In this document: positions 18,987 through 28,500 of the stretch, piece by piece
Position numbering within the stretch: the first letter of the stretch is position 1
Layout of the letters: every line of letters begins with the position of its first letter
Source of the DNA: Dysgonomonas gadei ATCC BAA-286
GTDB taxonomy: Bacteria; Bacteroidota; Bacteroidia; Bacteroidales; Dysgonomonadaceae
Direction of reading: 5' to 3'
NCBI RefSeq assembly: GCF_000213555.1
Contig: NZ_GL891979.1
Span: 130,011-194,010, forward strand
Length of the DNA: 64,000 bases
The notes under the pieces: generated by a model
Database searches by the model: none
Seen by the model: only the letters and a program-made list of their open reading frames with translations
What the model was told of the DNA's origin: nothing
Program-made: the position numbers and the translations under genes

Positions 18987-19304
18987 TTATTCAAAGAAAA
19001 TATTCTGTATATATTATTGGTTATTGTATATAAATGTATCTTGTATTAAAACAATAAATATAGAATAAGAAAGAAGATACCTGCCTGATAATACATGTAC
19101 TAACGGAGGTATCCCGGATAATTTCTGTAATAGGGATGCTTCTTTCTATTTACGAAATACTATAGAGCATTTAAGCGATCTGTTAGTGAACGTTAATATG
19201 AGTCTTGGAAAGATATTTAATGTCAATATTCAATTATAATCCTTTAACATCTGAGATATAATAACATACATCCATTACGCCTGAATAAATACTCTATAGC
19301 TGAA
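18987..19304. other. Convergent intergenic region with a structured element
   Basis: 318 bp between the ends of GH125 (plus) and the regulator (minus). No open frame of note and no simple T-tailed terminator was found. The only structure is the predicted three-way fold at 19068-19147. Confidence 0.6.
19068..19147 (+). ncRNA. Candidate three-way-junction RNA element, unknown
   Basis: Outer stem AGAAAGAAG (19068-19076) with CTTCTTTCT (19139-19147), nine perfect pairs. It encloses a second helix ATACCT (19077-19082) with AGGTAT (19107-19112), extended by CC/GG, and a third short helix CCC (19113-19115) with GGG (19133-19135). The three helices abut with almost no unpaired joining bases. It lies in the 3' region of the GH125 transcript; strand is assumed from that. 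It could be a 3'-UTR structure or terminator-like stem. Paired by eye only. Confidence 0.35.
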
Positions 19305-21830
19305 TTAAATTAAATTCTTATAAGGATGTGGATAGTCACTACCCATTGCCTTTTTATATTCCGTAATAAAAGCTTGATATCTGATCCGGGCTTCGTCATT
19401 CATTTTTAGTTTCTGTAAGGCTTTAGTCTGGTAGACTAGCGCTTCGTCATTCAATGGATCTATAGAGAATAAGATATCTGTAAGGTCGATCGTTACCTGA
19501 TAGGTTTCTGCTATGAAACTTTTTTCTACCTCTCTTAACAATGCAGGCTCTAGCTTTTGTTCCATTTCTACTTTAAATGGATCAAACACGGCCTCATCCG
19601 AAGATTTCAAAAACTTTCCACGTGTTAATATGGCTATCAGTTCTTCCCTGTTCTCATCTATTTTATTTGCTGAAATGATATCAAAACACTTTACAAAATC
19701 ACAATAGCATTCCTGCTCTAATACGATTTTGAAAAAACCTTTATCATGAATAAATTCAATACCATCAAGTTCTCCCAGAGCTTTGCGTAAATGATTAATA
19801 GTCACATTTCTGGAGTTTTTAACCTTATCCTTGGGTCTGTCGGGCCATAATATATCGCTGAGTCGCTGCGATGTGATACCACCTTCCATACTATATTGGA
19901 GAATCAGGCAAAACATTTGTTTCAGCCGTACCGAAAACATGTAGGTTATATCCTTACCCGATCTGTCCCGTACAGTAAAATCACCGAACAGGTAAATCGA
20001 ATTAGGCCGAAGGATTGTTTGTCCTGCTTTCTTATTATTGGGCTGATGTTTTATATTGTGTACTTTTTTATAAGATTTTCGCTTAAAAAACAGAATGGTA
20101 ATAGTTATAATTACCACACAGGATATAACGATTATAAGTATTGCACTTTTTTCAGTATAATGATTATAACTGACCAGATCTTCAGCTGTTATAGGCGGAA
20201 ATGCAAGAGAATAAACCTTCAGGTCGGAAACAATATCATCATCAAATTCCTGAACAATGGCATACAGGCAATTGAGTTGCTTGTCATAATACAGATTGGC
20301 ATTTGTGGTAATACGGTCCGAATGTATTGGGATTGAATTACCGAGAATCTTATAACTCCCGTCTTTCAGTGAGAACTGATAAAGCCTGAGGTATGAGTCG
20401 GAAAAATGTTCCGGATAACATAATGTATAAAAACAGGAATCATTGAGTATTACCATTCCCCTCACAGGGACCACGTTATCTTCAGTCCATGGTATTTCCC
20501 AGCGCTTTATAACCCGGTTTGTGGTCAGGTTAATCTCATGCAGATCATAAAAATATTTCCGCCCTACGACTTGTTCCCCGGATTCATTTCCCATACCTCC
20601 GAATATATATATGGAATTTGTTTTCTCCAGATATCCAAGTGATGAGAAATACCGTGGAAAGATAGTATCTCCTTTAAAATCTTCAAGTATTTCCCATTTT
20701 CTGGAATTTAAATCGAAAGAATAAAAATTCTTACTATAATGCATATTACCGAATCCCCCGAATATTGTATACCGGGAAGTGGAAGGATCTAAATAAGAAT
20801 CATGATGATGTAGCTGAGACAGAAGTTCGTCTGTAGATTCAGTTTCCCAGTTCTCAAGATTGGTTAAATCTACGCTCGCCATGGTCACCTCCTCCGGCAC
20901 TCTCTCGTTGTATACTTCGTATGCGTATAGTCTGTTATTATCCGTATTAATAAAATTTGTCCCTAAAGCCAGCCGTACCGGGCATTTGTTACTGAAAGCC
21001 CTCATACTTGTCTTTCTAGATCTCACATTATATATATAAATAGAATCCCGGTTAAAATAATATATTTCTTTCTTTTCTCTATTATAATTAGCCCCGGCTA
21101 CGGTTTTAGATTTAAATGATGCTAAAAATGACCAATGGTACGAGTCATTGATCAACCATCTTGGATTTGAAACTTCACCTAAAGCCTTACCATTCGAATC
21201 ATGGACAATATTACCTTCGTTCTCCTTTAATGGAAAAGAATACATTTCCTGATTTCCCGCCGCCAGGTCTTTAATAGCAAAAGAGGGTACATCAATAATG
21301 TGATCACTCTTACCGAAGACAATGACAGGATAATACTTATCAGGGAGATTCGCATTTCCTATACCAAATGTATGATTATGGATGGTGAGCTTTATCGAAT
21401 CATTTTTCAGGTCAAAGAATATTTTCATTTTAAACCAGTGAACATTGAGGAGTTCATCCATGTCTATCTCGGCAGTTATGAGACTACTCTTTCCTTCTTC
21501 ATTAAATCGGAAAATATGGTTTTGACCCTGACCGTCATAAAACAGATTATAGATTTTATTGCTATTCTCATTCTTGATCCGTATAATATATCCTATTTGT
21601 GTATCAGGATAAAGAGATAAATTACACTCAATATTAAAATATTGTGAAAATTCGACAGCTTTATTACTAAAGACATTATACGATGTGCGTTTATCTATTG
21701 GTACTTCTCCGCCACTAAATTTCAGCCCTTGAGAAAATGTTTCAGGCGAAATTAAATAACCTAAAATGAGGAATATATAACACAGATATTTGCAAAGAGA
21801 AGTTTTTGCGACTGCTATTATTTTTATCAT
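19305..21830 (-). CDS. Membrane-spanning one-component regulator: LamG/kelch sensor, TM, SARP-like DNA-binding half
   Basis: 841 aa. N-terminal signal/anchor about 10-34, a concanavalin/LamG-like part about 40-200, kelch-like propeller repeats about 265-530 (SRYTIFGGFGNMHYSKNFYSFD; TNSIYIFGGMGNESG), a single membrane segment about 560-582 (ILIIVISCVVIITITILFF) then KRK, and a cytoplasmic end. The end has an OmpR-type winged helix about 610-705 (IYLFGDFTVRDRSG; SQRLSDILWPDRPKDKVKNS; INHLRKALG; IEFIHDKGFF) and a BTAD-like helical domain to about 835, as in SARP activators. No kinase or receiver domain is seen. It is divergent from the GH76/SusCD locus, which it probably controls on sensing a glycan in the periplasm. 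Domain order is read from sequence; the target is inferred. Confidence 0.8.
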   Translation of the reverse strand: MIKIIAVAKTSLCKYLCYIFLILGYLISPETFSQGLKFSGGEVPIDKRTSYNVFSNKAVEFSQYFNIECNLSLYPDTQIGYIIRIKNENSNKIYNLFYDGQGQNHIFRFNEEGKSSLITAEIDMDELLNVHWFKMKIFFDLKNDSIKLTIHNHTFGIGNANLPDKYYPVIVFGKSDHIIDVPSFAIKDLAAGNQEMYSFPLKENEGNIVHDSNGKALGEVSNPRWLINDSYHWSFLASFKSKTVAGANYNREKKEIYYFNRDSIYIYNVRSRKTSMRAFSNKCPVRLALGTNFINTDNNRLYAYEVYNERVPEEVTMASVDLTNLENWETESTDELLSQLHHHDSYLDPSTSRYTIFGGFGNMHYSKNFYSFDLNSRKWEILEDFKGDTIFPRYFSSLGYLEKTNSIYIFGGMGNESGEQVVGRKYFYDLHEINLTTNRVIKRWEIPWTEDNVVPVRGMVILNDSCFYTLCYPEHFSDSYLRLYQFSLKDGSYKILGNSIPIHSDRITTNANLYYDKQLNCLYAIVQEFDDDIVSDLKVYSLAFPPITAEDLVSYNHYTEKSAILIIVISCVVIITITILFFKRKSYKKVHNIKHQPNNKKAGQTILRPNSIYLFGDFTVRDRSGKDITYMFSVRLKQMFCLILQYSMEGGITSQRLSDILWPDRPKDKVKNSRNVTINHLRKALGELDGIEFIHDKGFFKIVLEQECYCDFVKCFDIISANKIDENREELIAILTRGKFLKSSDEAVFDPFKVEMEQKLEPALLREVEKSFIAETYQVTIDLTDILFSIDPLNDEALVYQTKALQKLKMNDEARIRYQAFITEYKKAMGSDYPHPYKNLI

Positions 21831-21943
21831 GGCTATGTAATAACTGAAATCAGAAATTGATTTTAGCGATAAAGATATTAAAAATCCTTTAAATCGAAAG
21901 AACTGAATATAGCCTTATACAAATGGAAAGTGTAAAATAGGCA

Positions 21944-21994
21944 GGTTAATGATTTTTTGTGGTTAATAACCCACTTTTAACCCAAAAATTAACC
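21944..21994. promoter_or_regulatory. Clustered GGTTA/TAACC motifs, candidate operator in the divergent region
   Basis: GGTTAAT occurs at 21944-21950 and 21961-21967; the reverse complement ATTAACC is at 21988-21994. TAACCCA occurs at 21967-21973 and 21978-21984, exactly 11 bp apart (one helical turn). GGTTA-A-TAACC at 21961-21971 is itself a perfect palindrome. The cluster lies between the regulator and the GH76 locus, where direct repeats spaced by one turn fit a SARP/OmpR-type binding site. Confidence 0.5.
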
Positions 21995-22121
21995 ATTGAG
22001 CTATAATATTTGACGCAAAAATACTATGTAGCTGACTTCGGCTAATTCTAAACTGAAAACTAAAACGCATTGTATCTAATACTTTATTTTTTTAATCAAC
22101 TCCTTATATTAAGTGAATAAC

Positions 22122-23936
22122 ATGAAACTAGTGAAAATTTTAAGAGTTTTTATGTTTATCGTCTTGCTTGGTACTATAACTAGTGCTTGTAGCAATGATG
22201 ACGAACAGGTTAATATCGGTGCAGGTACTGTTACCGGTATTGTAACGGACGAGACAGGGTCTCCTATCGCCGGGGTCACGGTTGCCGTATCCGGTAAAGA
22301 TGAGACTGTGAGCAGTGGTATCGATGGAAAATACACAATTCAGAATGTATCGATGGAATCCCATGCCGTAGTTTTTGTTAAAACGGGATGGCAAACAATC
22401 AGTGCAACAGTTACAGCGAAAAAATTTGTTAGTAGTGTAGCCACTGTAAACATTACAATGGTGAATGCTTCTGCAAAGATCAGTGGTATCATTACCGATG
22501 CTAAAAATGGCGGAGTTCCTCTCTCTGGAGTTACAGTAAGCATTGGTCCGGCAGGTACGGTTACCACAGGAACCGACGGGAAATACCTCTTCGAAAATCT
22601 GGTCGCCGATGAGTATACTGTGACTTTTACCAAAGCAAATTATGTAACTATCACCAAAACGGTGACTAAGGCCAGTTTTGAAGATGGGGCAGTGATTCTG
22701 GATTTACAGATGGGTGGAACTGAACTTTTGCGCGGATTGACCAGGGACGATCTGTTAAATGCTGATAAGTGGTACTACAATGAGTACCGTGGTGGAGGTA
22801 ATGCTGATGCATATCCTCATTGGGACTGGGCTTGTGACTATATGTGTTCTCTCAGTTTCTGGGGCAATTGGGAAGAGCAATGGGAAGGAACCACATTGCG
22901 TACTCGTAATGATGAAGCAGACCGGAAGAATCCTGCCGACCTTAATGTATTTGATTCGTATACATGGGGTAGTAAAAAAATTACAGCGGACAATAAGATT
23001 CTTTCGCTGAGAGTGCGTACACATGATGCCGATGCATCTGCTCCTGCATATTTCGGTGTACAGGTAGTCGATCTTTCTGCAGCTGAGCCTGTGACCGAAA
23101 AAATTGGAGATGTAAGGACTCATGGTTCCGGGAATTATGCAGATTATCATTTCGATCTGAGTCAGTATATTGGCAAAGAAGTGATCGTCGCTATTGGTAT
23201 TTATCGTAATGCGACAGGAAACTACTGGAAGCAGCTGGTACTTCGCCGTGTTGCTTTTGCTCAGGAAAATGTAACCAATTGGGATTGGATTCCGGGAAAT
23301 GAAGTGATAGACGGCTGGAAACTGACTCACGAAATGGTTCGTTCCACGATGATACATACCAAAAAGTCATTTACAGGAATCAGCCCTATCAGTGCAGGAC
23401 GTGATGTGAATATGACAACCGGTTATCCGGCAGCATACAGGGCTTGGCGAAATGTAGCACATATAGGACATGAATGGGCATTTGTACCATTACATAAAGA
23501 CCCCGAAGTATTTCCATCCGAAGGTTACCTTATCAAGACCAGAGGCAGTGGTACTCAGGTGAACACTAAGGAGCCGGAAGCATATTTCTACTCTAAATTT
23601 GCTATCGCACCGGGTAGTAACCAATTAACGCTGAAGACCCGAAATTTCGGAAGCAATTACACTTTCTTCAAATTGACAGCAATAAAAGAAGACGGTACGA
23701 TTGTGCATGTAGCTCCAAAATCGAATACAGCTCAGGACGCTGCCGCTGCTGCCGATGGTTGCTGGAAATTTAAGCACGGTTCGGGTGGAGCAGGAGACCC
23801 GGATGGATATGCTTCATTTGTATATGACCTGTCTCAATTTAACGGAAACGATGTGATGTTGATATTTGGTGTGTACAAAGGAGAAAGTAATGGAGATGAG
23901 AGTAAACTTGTATTCTATAATATTAACCTGAATTAA
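22122..23936 (+). CDS. Surface lipoprotein with two CarboxypepD_reg-like and two jelly-roll-like domains
   Basis: 604 aa from the ATG at 22122 (a GTG at 22113 is in frame but the ATG gives the normal lipoprotein signal, MKLVKILRVF). Lipobox TSAC followed by SNDDE suggests the cell surface. Two tandem carboxypeptidase-regulatory repeats (about 34-108, VTGIVTDETGSPIAGVTV; about 115-195, ISGIITDAKNGGVPLSGVTV) are followed by two related beta domains, each with a Y-x-F-DLSQ element (DYHFDLSQYIGKEVIVAIGIY; FVYDLSQFNGNDVMLIFGVY). No catalytic motif is recognised. It is probably a surface glycan-binding protein of the GH76 locus. First gene of that operon. Confidence 0.7.
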   Translation: MKLVKILRVFMFIVLLGTITSACSNDDEQVNIGAGTVTGIVTDETGSPIAGVTVAVSGKDETVSSGIDGKYTIQNVSMESHAVVFVKTGWQTISATVTAKKFVSSVATVNITMVNASAKISGIITDAKNGGVPLSGVTVSIGPAGTVTTGTDGKYLFENLVADEYTVTFTKANYVTITKTVTKASFEDGAVILDLQMGGTELLRGLTRDDLLNADKWYYNEYRGGGNADAYPHWDWACDYMCSLSFWGNWEEQWEGTTLRTRNDEADRKNPADLNVFDSYTWGSKKITADNKILSLRVRTHDADASAPAYFGVQVVDLSAAEPVTEKIGDVRTHGSGNYADYHFDLSQYIGKEVIVAIGIYRNATGNYWKQLVLRRVAFAQENVTNWDWIPGNEVIDGWKLTHEMVRSTMIHTKKSFTGISPISAGRDVNMTTGYPAAYRAWRNVAHIGHEWAFVPLHKDPEVFPSEGYLIKTRGSGTQVNTKEPEAYFYSKFAIAPGSNQLTLKTRNFGSNYTFFKLTAIKEDGTIVHVAPKSNTAQDAAAAADGCWKFKHGSGGAGDPDGYASFVYDLSQFNGNDVMLIFGVYKGESNGDESKLVFYNINLN

Positions 23937-23968
23937 AAAACGAAAAAACTGCGCCCTTAGTGAATCCT

Positions 23969-24021
23969 CTGCATATCTCGATACTTCAGTATGTATTGTA
24001 TATGCAGCGGATACACAGAGG
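23969..24021 (+). promoter_or_regulatory. Alternative hairpins ahead of the GH76 gene
   Basis: CTGCATAT (23969-23976) pairs perfectly with ATATGCAG (24000-24007). The overlapping CCTCTG (23966-23971) can instead pair with CAGAGG (24016-24021). The two folds exclude each other and lie 19-70 bp before the GH76 start. There is no T tract. Confidence 0.35.
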
Positions 24022-24039
24022 GACAGGAATAAGAATGAA

Positions 24040-25509
24040 ATGAAAAAAATATTTACAACTATTTTTTGTACACTCTTAGTGGTGACTGTTGCATGTAGTG
24101 ATAATAATGAAGTAGATGGCAACGGAGGCGGCAATAATTCCGGAATTATCAAAACTGATAACCTTGCGGAGCAAAATATCCTTCGGTCGATGCAGTTGGT
24201 TGACAGTGCGGTGTCCTACCACTTTAAGGGAGAAGGTATGGCAATGTCAAGATATTACAATCCTTATACAAATTCGAATGTGAATAAGGAGGGAGCTGAT
24301 GAGAAAGGCAGTGTATGGATGTACACAAGTTCTATCGAAGCTGTGAATGCAATCCTGCATGGGCTGAAAGCTCATAAGGAAAAAGGCAAAGCAGAGCTTT
24401 ATGACAAGCACTTTAGCCGTTACACAGCCCTGTTAGCCAAATTGTATGATAATATTGCATATTATAGGGGCACGTTTCGTCTTACATCGTATACTCAAAC
24501 GAAAGATTGGTCCGTATATGGAGTAGATAGGGGAAATGCCAAAGGTACAGCATTGGTAGAAGGTATACATAATGTATATGACGACCAGCAATGGCTGATC
24601 AGAGAACTTATCGAAGCCTATAAACTGACAGGTAGCAATACCTATCTGACCGAAGCGGAATATCTGGCGGATTATGTGTTGGATGGATGGGATTGTGTAC
24701 TCGATGCCAATGGAAAAGAATACGGAGGTATTCCATGGGGACCGGGCTATGTGACAAAGCATTCATGTAGCAACGGGCCTGTAGTAAGTCCACTGGTATG
24801 GTTACACGAACTATATAAAGGTAAGAATGACGAAATTTCTTATAAATATATAGCAACTGATGGTAGCCGCAAAACCGCTACGCTAAAGAAAAGCGACTAT
24901 TACCTAAAATTTGCAAAGGCTGTTTATGCTTGGCAAAAGACGAATTTGTTACGCGAGGATGGAGTATATCACGACATGATGGGAGGCTGTGATCCTGACT
25001 GCAATGTAGCGTATGAAACCGTTAACGGCGTAACATACCGCAAGCACACCAATCTGCGTGACCGTGTGGGTACTGCCTATTCTTACAATTGTGGCTCTAT
25101 GCTTTCCGGTGCGGCTGACCTGTATCGTGCAACGGGAGAGAATACATATGTGGAAGATGCCAAAAAATTGTCGGATGCCAGTTTCAAATATTTTGCTAAA
25201 CTGGGAGTAAACAAGCCCGGGTATTATACATATGATATAATAGGCTTCAACAACTGGTTTAACGGAGTGCTGATGCGCGCATATGTCGATGTATATCCTT
25301 CATACAATAATGCGTCTGCATACGTCGATAGCTTCCAGAAGAATCTTGATTACGGGTATGAAAACTTTTTCTACAGAGGATTTCTTCCTCCCAATTTATT
25401 AGTAGGTTGGAGTCGTGAAAATGGCAATAACAGAGTGGAAGGTATGTTCACTTTTGCCTTTGCTGCCGAATACGCTACTCTGGCGCGATACGAATTGGAA
25501 AAACAATAA
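24040..25509 (+). CDS. GH76 endo-alpha-1,6-mannanase
   Basis: 489 aa; lipoprotein signal (VACSDNNEVDG), acidic after Cys, so probably displayed on the surface. GH76 features: (alpha/alpha)6 barrel, catalytic Asp pair D181-D182 in NVYDDQQWLIREL, the platform IPWGPGYVTKHSCSNGPVV, and the C-terminal EGMFTFAFAAEYATLARYEL. The family cuts internal alpha-1,6-mannosyl bonds, as in the fungal mannan backbone. It precedes rather than follows SusC/SusD by 22 bp. With only one mannan enzyme the locus probably starts attack on an alpha-1,6-mannan and depends on exo-enzymes elsewhere, such as the GH92/GH125 set 6 kb upstream. Confidence 0.88.
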   Translation: MKKIFTTIFCTLLVVTVACSDNNEVDGNGGGNNSGIIKTDNLAEQNILRSMQLVDSAVSYHFKGEGMAMSRYYNPYTNSNVNKEGADEKGSVWMYTSSIEAVNAILHGLKAHKEKGKAELYDKHFSRYTALLAKLYDNIAYYRGTFRLTSYTQTKDWSVYGVDRGNAKGTALVEGIHNVYDDQQWLIRELIEAYKLTGSNTYLTEAEYLADYVLDGWDCVLDANGKEYGGIPWGPGYVTKHSCSNGPVVSPLVWLHELYKGKNDEISYKYIATDGSRKTATLKKSDYYLKFAKAVYAWQKTNLLREDGVYHDMMGGCDPDCNVAYETVNGVTYRKHTNLRDRVGTAYSYNCGSMLSGAADLYRATGENTYVEDAKKLSDASFKYFAKLGVNKPGYYTYDIIGFNNWFNGVLMRAYVDVYPSYNNASAYVDSFQKNLDYGYENFFYRGFLPPNLLVGWSRENGNNRVEGMFTFAFAAEYATLARYELEKQ

Positions 25510-25530
25510 CTAACTTAAATTTATATCGTT

Positions 25531-28500
25531 ATGATAAAAACACATTGTGCAAAAAAGATGCGATCCTTGCATTCTTGCATGTTAATGATGCTCTTTGTTG
25601 TTTTGATACCTATGTCTTTATGGGCGCAAAACAAGACCATTACCGGAATAGTTGCGGACGAAACCAATGAACCGGTAGCCGGAGCAAGTGTCGTGATTAA
25701 AAATACCACTGTTGGTACTATTACAGATATCGACGGTAAATATACTATTCAGGCACCGGACAATGCTACCCTGGTATTTACATTTTTGGGATATAGTCCT
25801 AAAGAAGAAAAAGTAAGCGGACGCAGCCAGATCAATGTTTCACTGACTTTAGATGAGACTACGCTCGATGATGTGGTAGTTGTCGGATATGGTGTACAGA
25901 AAAAAGTAACACTAACCGGGGCTGTAGCCGGAGTTAAGGGATCGGAAATGATAAAGACCAAGAATGAGAATCCGCAGAATATGCTTACCGGTAAAATTGC
26001 AGGTGTGCGTGTATGGCAAAAAAGTGCAGAACCAGGTACATTTAATAATAATTTCGATATTCGTGGTTTGGGCGCTCCGTTGGTAGTTATCGATGGTATT
26101 CCCCGTACTACAGCCGATTTTCAACGTTTGAACGCTAATGATATCGATGATATTTCTGTCCTGAAGGATGCATCAGCCGCCATATACGGTGTACGGGCAG
26201 CTAACGGGGTTGTACTCGTAACTACTAAGAAAGGATCGAAAGACGGGAAAACCTCAGTTTCCTATAATGGTACATATACATTCCAAAAACCTTCGGGTAT
26301 GCCTGTCCTTGCCGATCCGTATCAGACAATGACATTGTACAACGAACAGGCGATGAATAATATAAGTGGGGGAAGCATCATATATAAAGAATCTGATTTT
26401 GAAGCTTTCCGCAACGGTACCCGTCGCACTACAGATTGGACAAATCTGGTATTTTCAGATTATGCTCCGCAAACCCAGCATGATTTAAGCATTACGGGAG
26501 GAAACGATAAGACCCAGTATTACATAGGTATGGGATACTTCTATCAGGAAGGTTTTTTCAAATCGGGAGACCTTAATTATGATAAATATAATCTGCGTGC
26601 CAATATAACTACTAAAATTGTAAACGGATTAACATTTGATATTAATCTGAGCGGCGTAGCTGATGAGCGCAACAATCCGTACACAAGTGCGGTTGACATT
26701 ATACGCACATATTGGAGACAAGGTGTATTGTATCCCGCATATGCCGATCCGGATAATACAATGCTCAATTATCAGGGGCTTGAATTACAGGAAAATGCAG
26801 TGGCTCAGATGAGTTCTGATGTATCCGGATACAGGAAATATCAGCAAAAATATTTTCAGTCATCGGCATCTCTTAATTACGATCTGGGTGTAATAACACC
26901 GGTATTAAAAGGTTTATCGGCAAAAGCTCTGGTTAGTTATGACTACCGCACCGATAATAATACAGCCTATCGTAAAGAGTATTACCAATATGCTTATAAT
27001 GAACTGACCGATTCTTACGATCAGGCATTATTCAATACGAGTTCACCAAGCAGATTGCGCCGTGAAACATATAATAAACAGCAAATCCTGAGCCAGTTAT
27101 TACTCAATTATAATCGTAGTTTCGGTGAGCATACTGTTAGTGGAGTTGTTGGTCTGGAAACTCAGAAGCGGACAGGAGATAACTTCTATGCACAGCGTGA
27201 GCTTGCTTTTTCTACAGATTATCTCTTTGCAGGTGTTGATGAAAATCAACTGGGAAGCATGAATATAGGAAATAATGACCTTTATGAAGAAGCTAACTCT
27301 GCAATGATAGGCAGGGTAAATTATGCTTATGCAAATCGTTACCTGCTTGAAGCTCAATTCCGTTACGACGGATCATCAAAGTTTGCAAAAGGGCATCAGT
27401 GGGGTTTCTTCCCATCTGTATCGGCAGGTTGGCGTGTATCCGAAGAGCCTTTCTTTAAATCTGTTTCAGCCCTTTCTTTTGTCGACCAGCTAAAACTGCG
27501 TGCCAGCTATGGGGTATTGGGAGATGATTTGGCAAACGACTGGAATTATGAATGGGCAAACGGCTATAACTATCCAGCGACAAATTCAAACGGGGGAAGC
27601 GGATATTATAATCAATATGCACCGGGATTTATCTTCGGAGATAAGTATGTTTCTGCTGCTGCTACCAAGCCACTGCCTAACATTGCAATTTCGTGGTACG
27701 AATCACGTACGCTTGACCTTGGGGTAGATTTTGAGGGATGGAATGGATTGTTCGGTTTTTCTTTAGACTATTTTGATCGCCGTCGTACAGGTATGTTTGC
27801 CCGCCGCAAAGGAGACCTTCCTACTGTAGTAGGTGCTGAGGCTCCTAACGAAAATCTGGATAGCGACCGTCACTTCGGTATGGACCTTGAACTTACGCAT
27901 CGTAATAAAATAAATGATTTTTCTTATAGGATAAAGGCAATCGGTACAATTACGCGTCAGAAACATATGGTTGCTTCGGAAAAAGGACCATGGGGCAACT
28001 CTTACGACAGATGGCGTAATGATAACCTTACCGACCGTTATCAAGGAGTACAATTCGGATATACTGGTGCCGGACGTTATCAAAGCTGGAAAGATATATG
28101 GTCGTACCCGATTTATAAAGACCGTGGAATTTTGCCGGGGGATTATAAATATGAAGACTGGAACGGCGACGGTGAAATTAACGGACAGGATATGCATCCT
28201 TATGCTTTTGACCAGACTCCATGGTTGAATTATAGTATAAATTTTGACTTCGCATATAAGAATTTCGACCTGAACATACTATTGCAAGGATCGGCTCTCG
28301 GCTCAATGAAATATGAAGAACCGTTATATGCAATTTGGGGAAGTAACGGTGGAGGTACGCTGGTACAATTCCTGGACCGCTGGCATCCGGTAGATCCTAC
28401 AGCAGATCCTTACGATCCTGCTACAGAATGGGTGAGTGGTTATTATGGCTATACAGGACATTATCCTGATGCAAATTCATCTTTCAACCGTGTGAGTACG

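Noticed and set aside
19896..20336. 146-codon plus-strand frame inside the regulator
   Set aside because: Antisense shadow of the membrane/winged-helix part; no start context and no similarity that I recognise.
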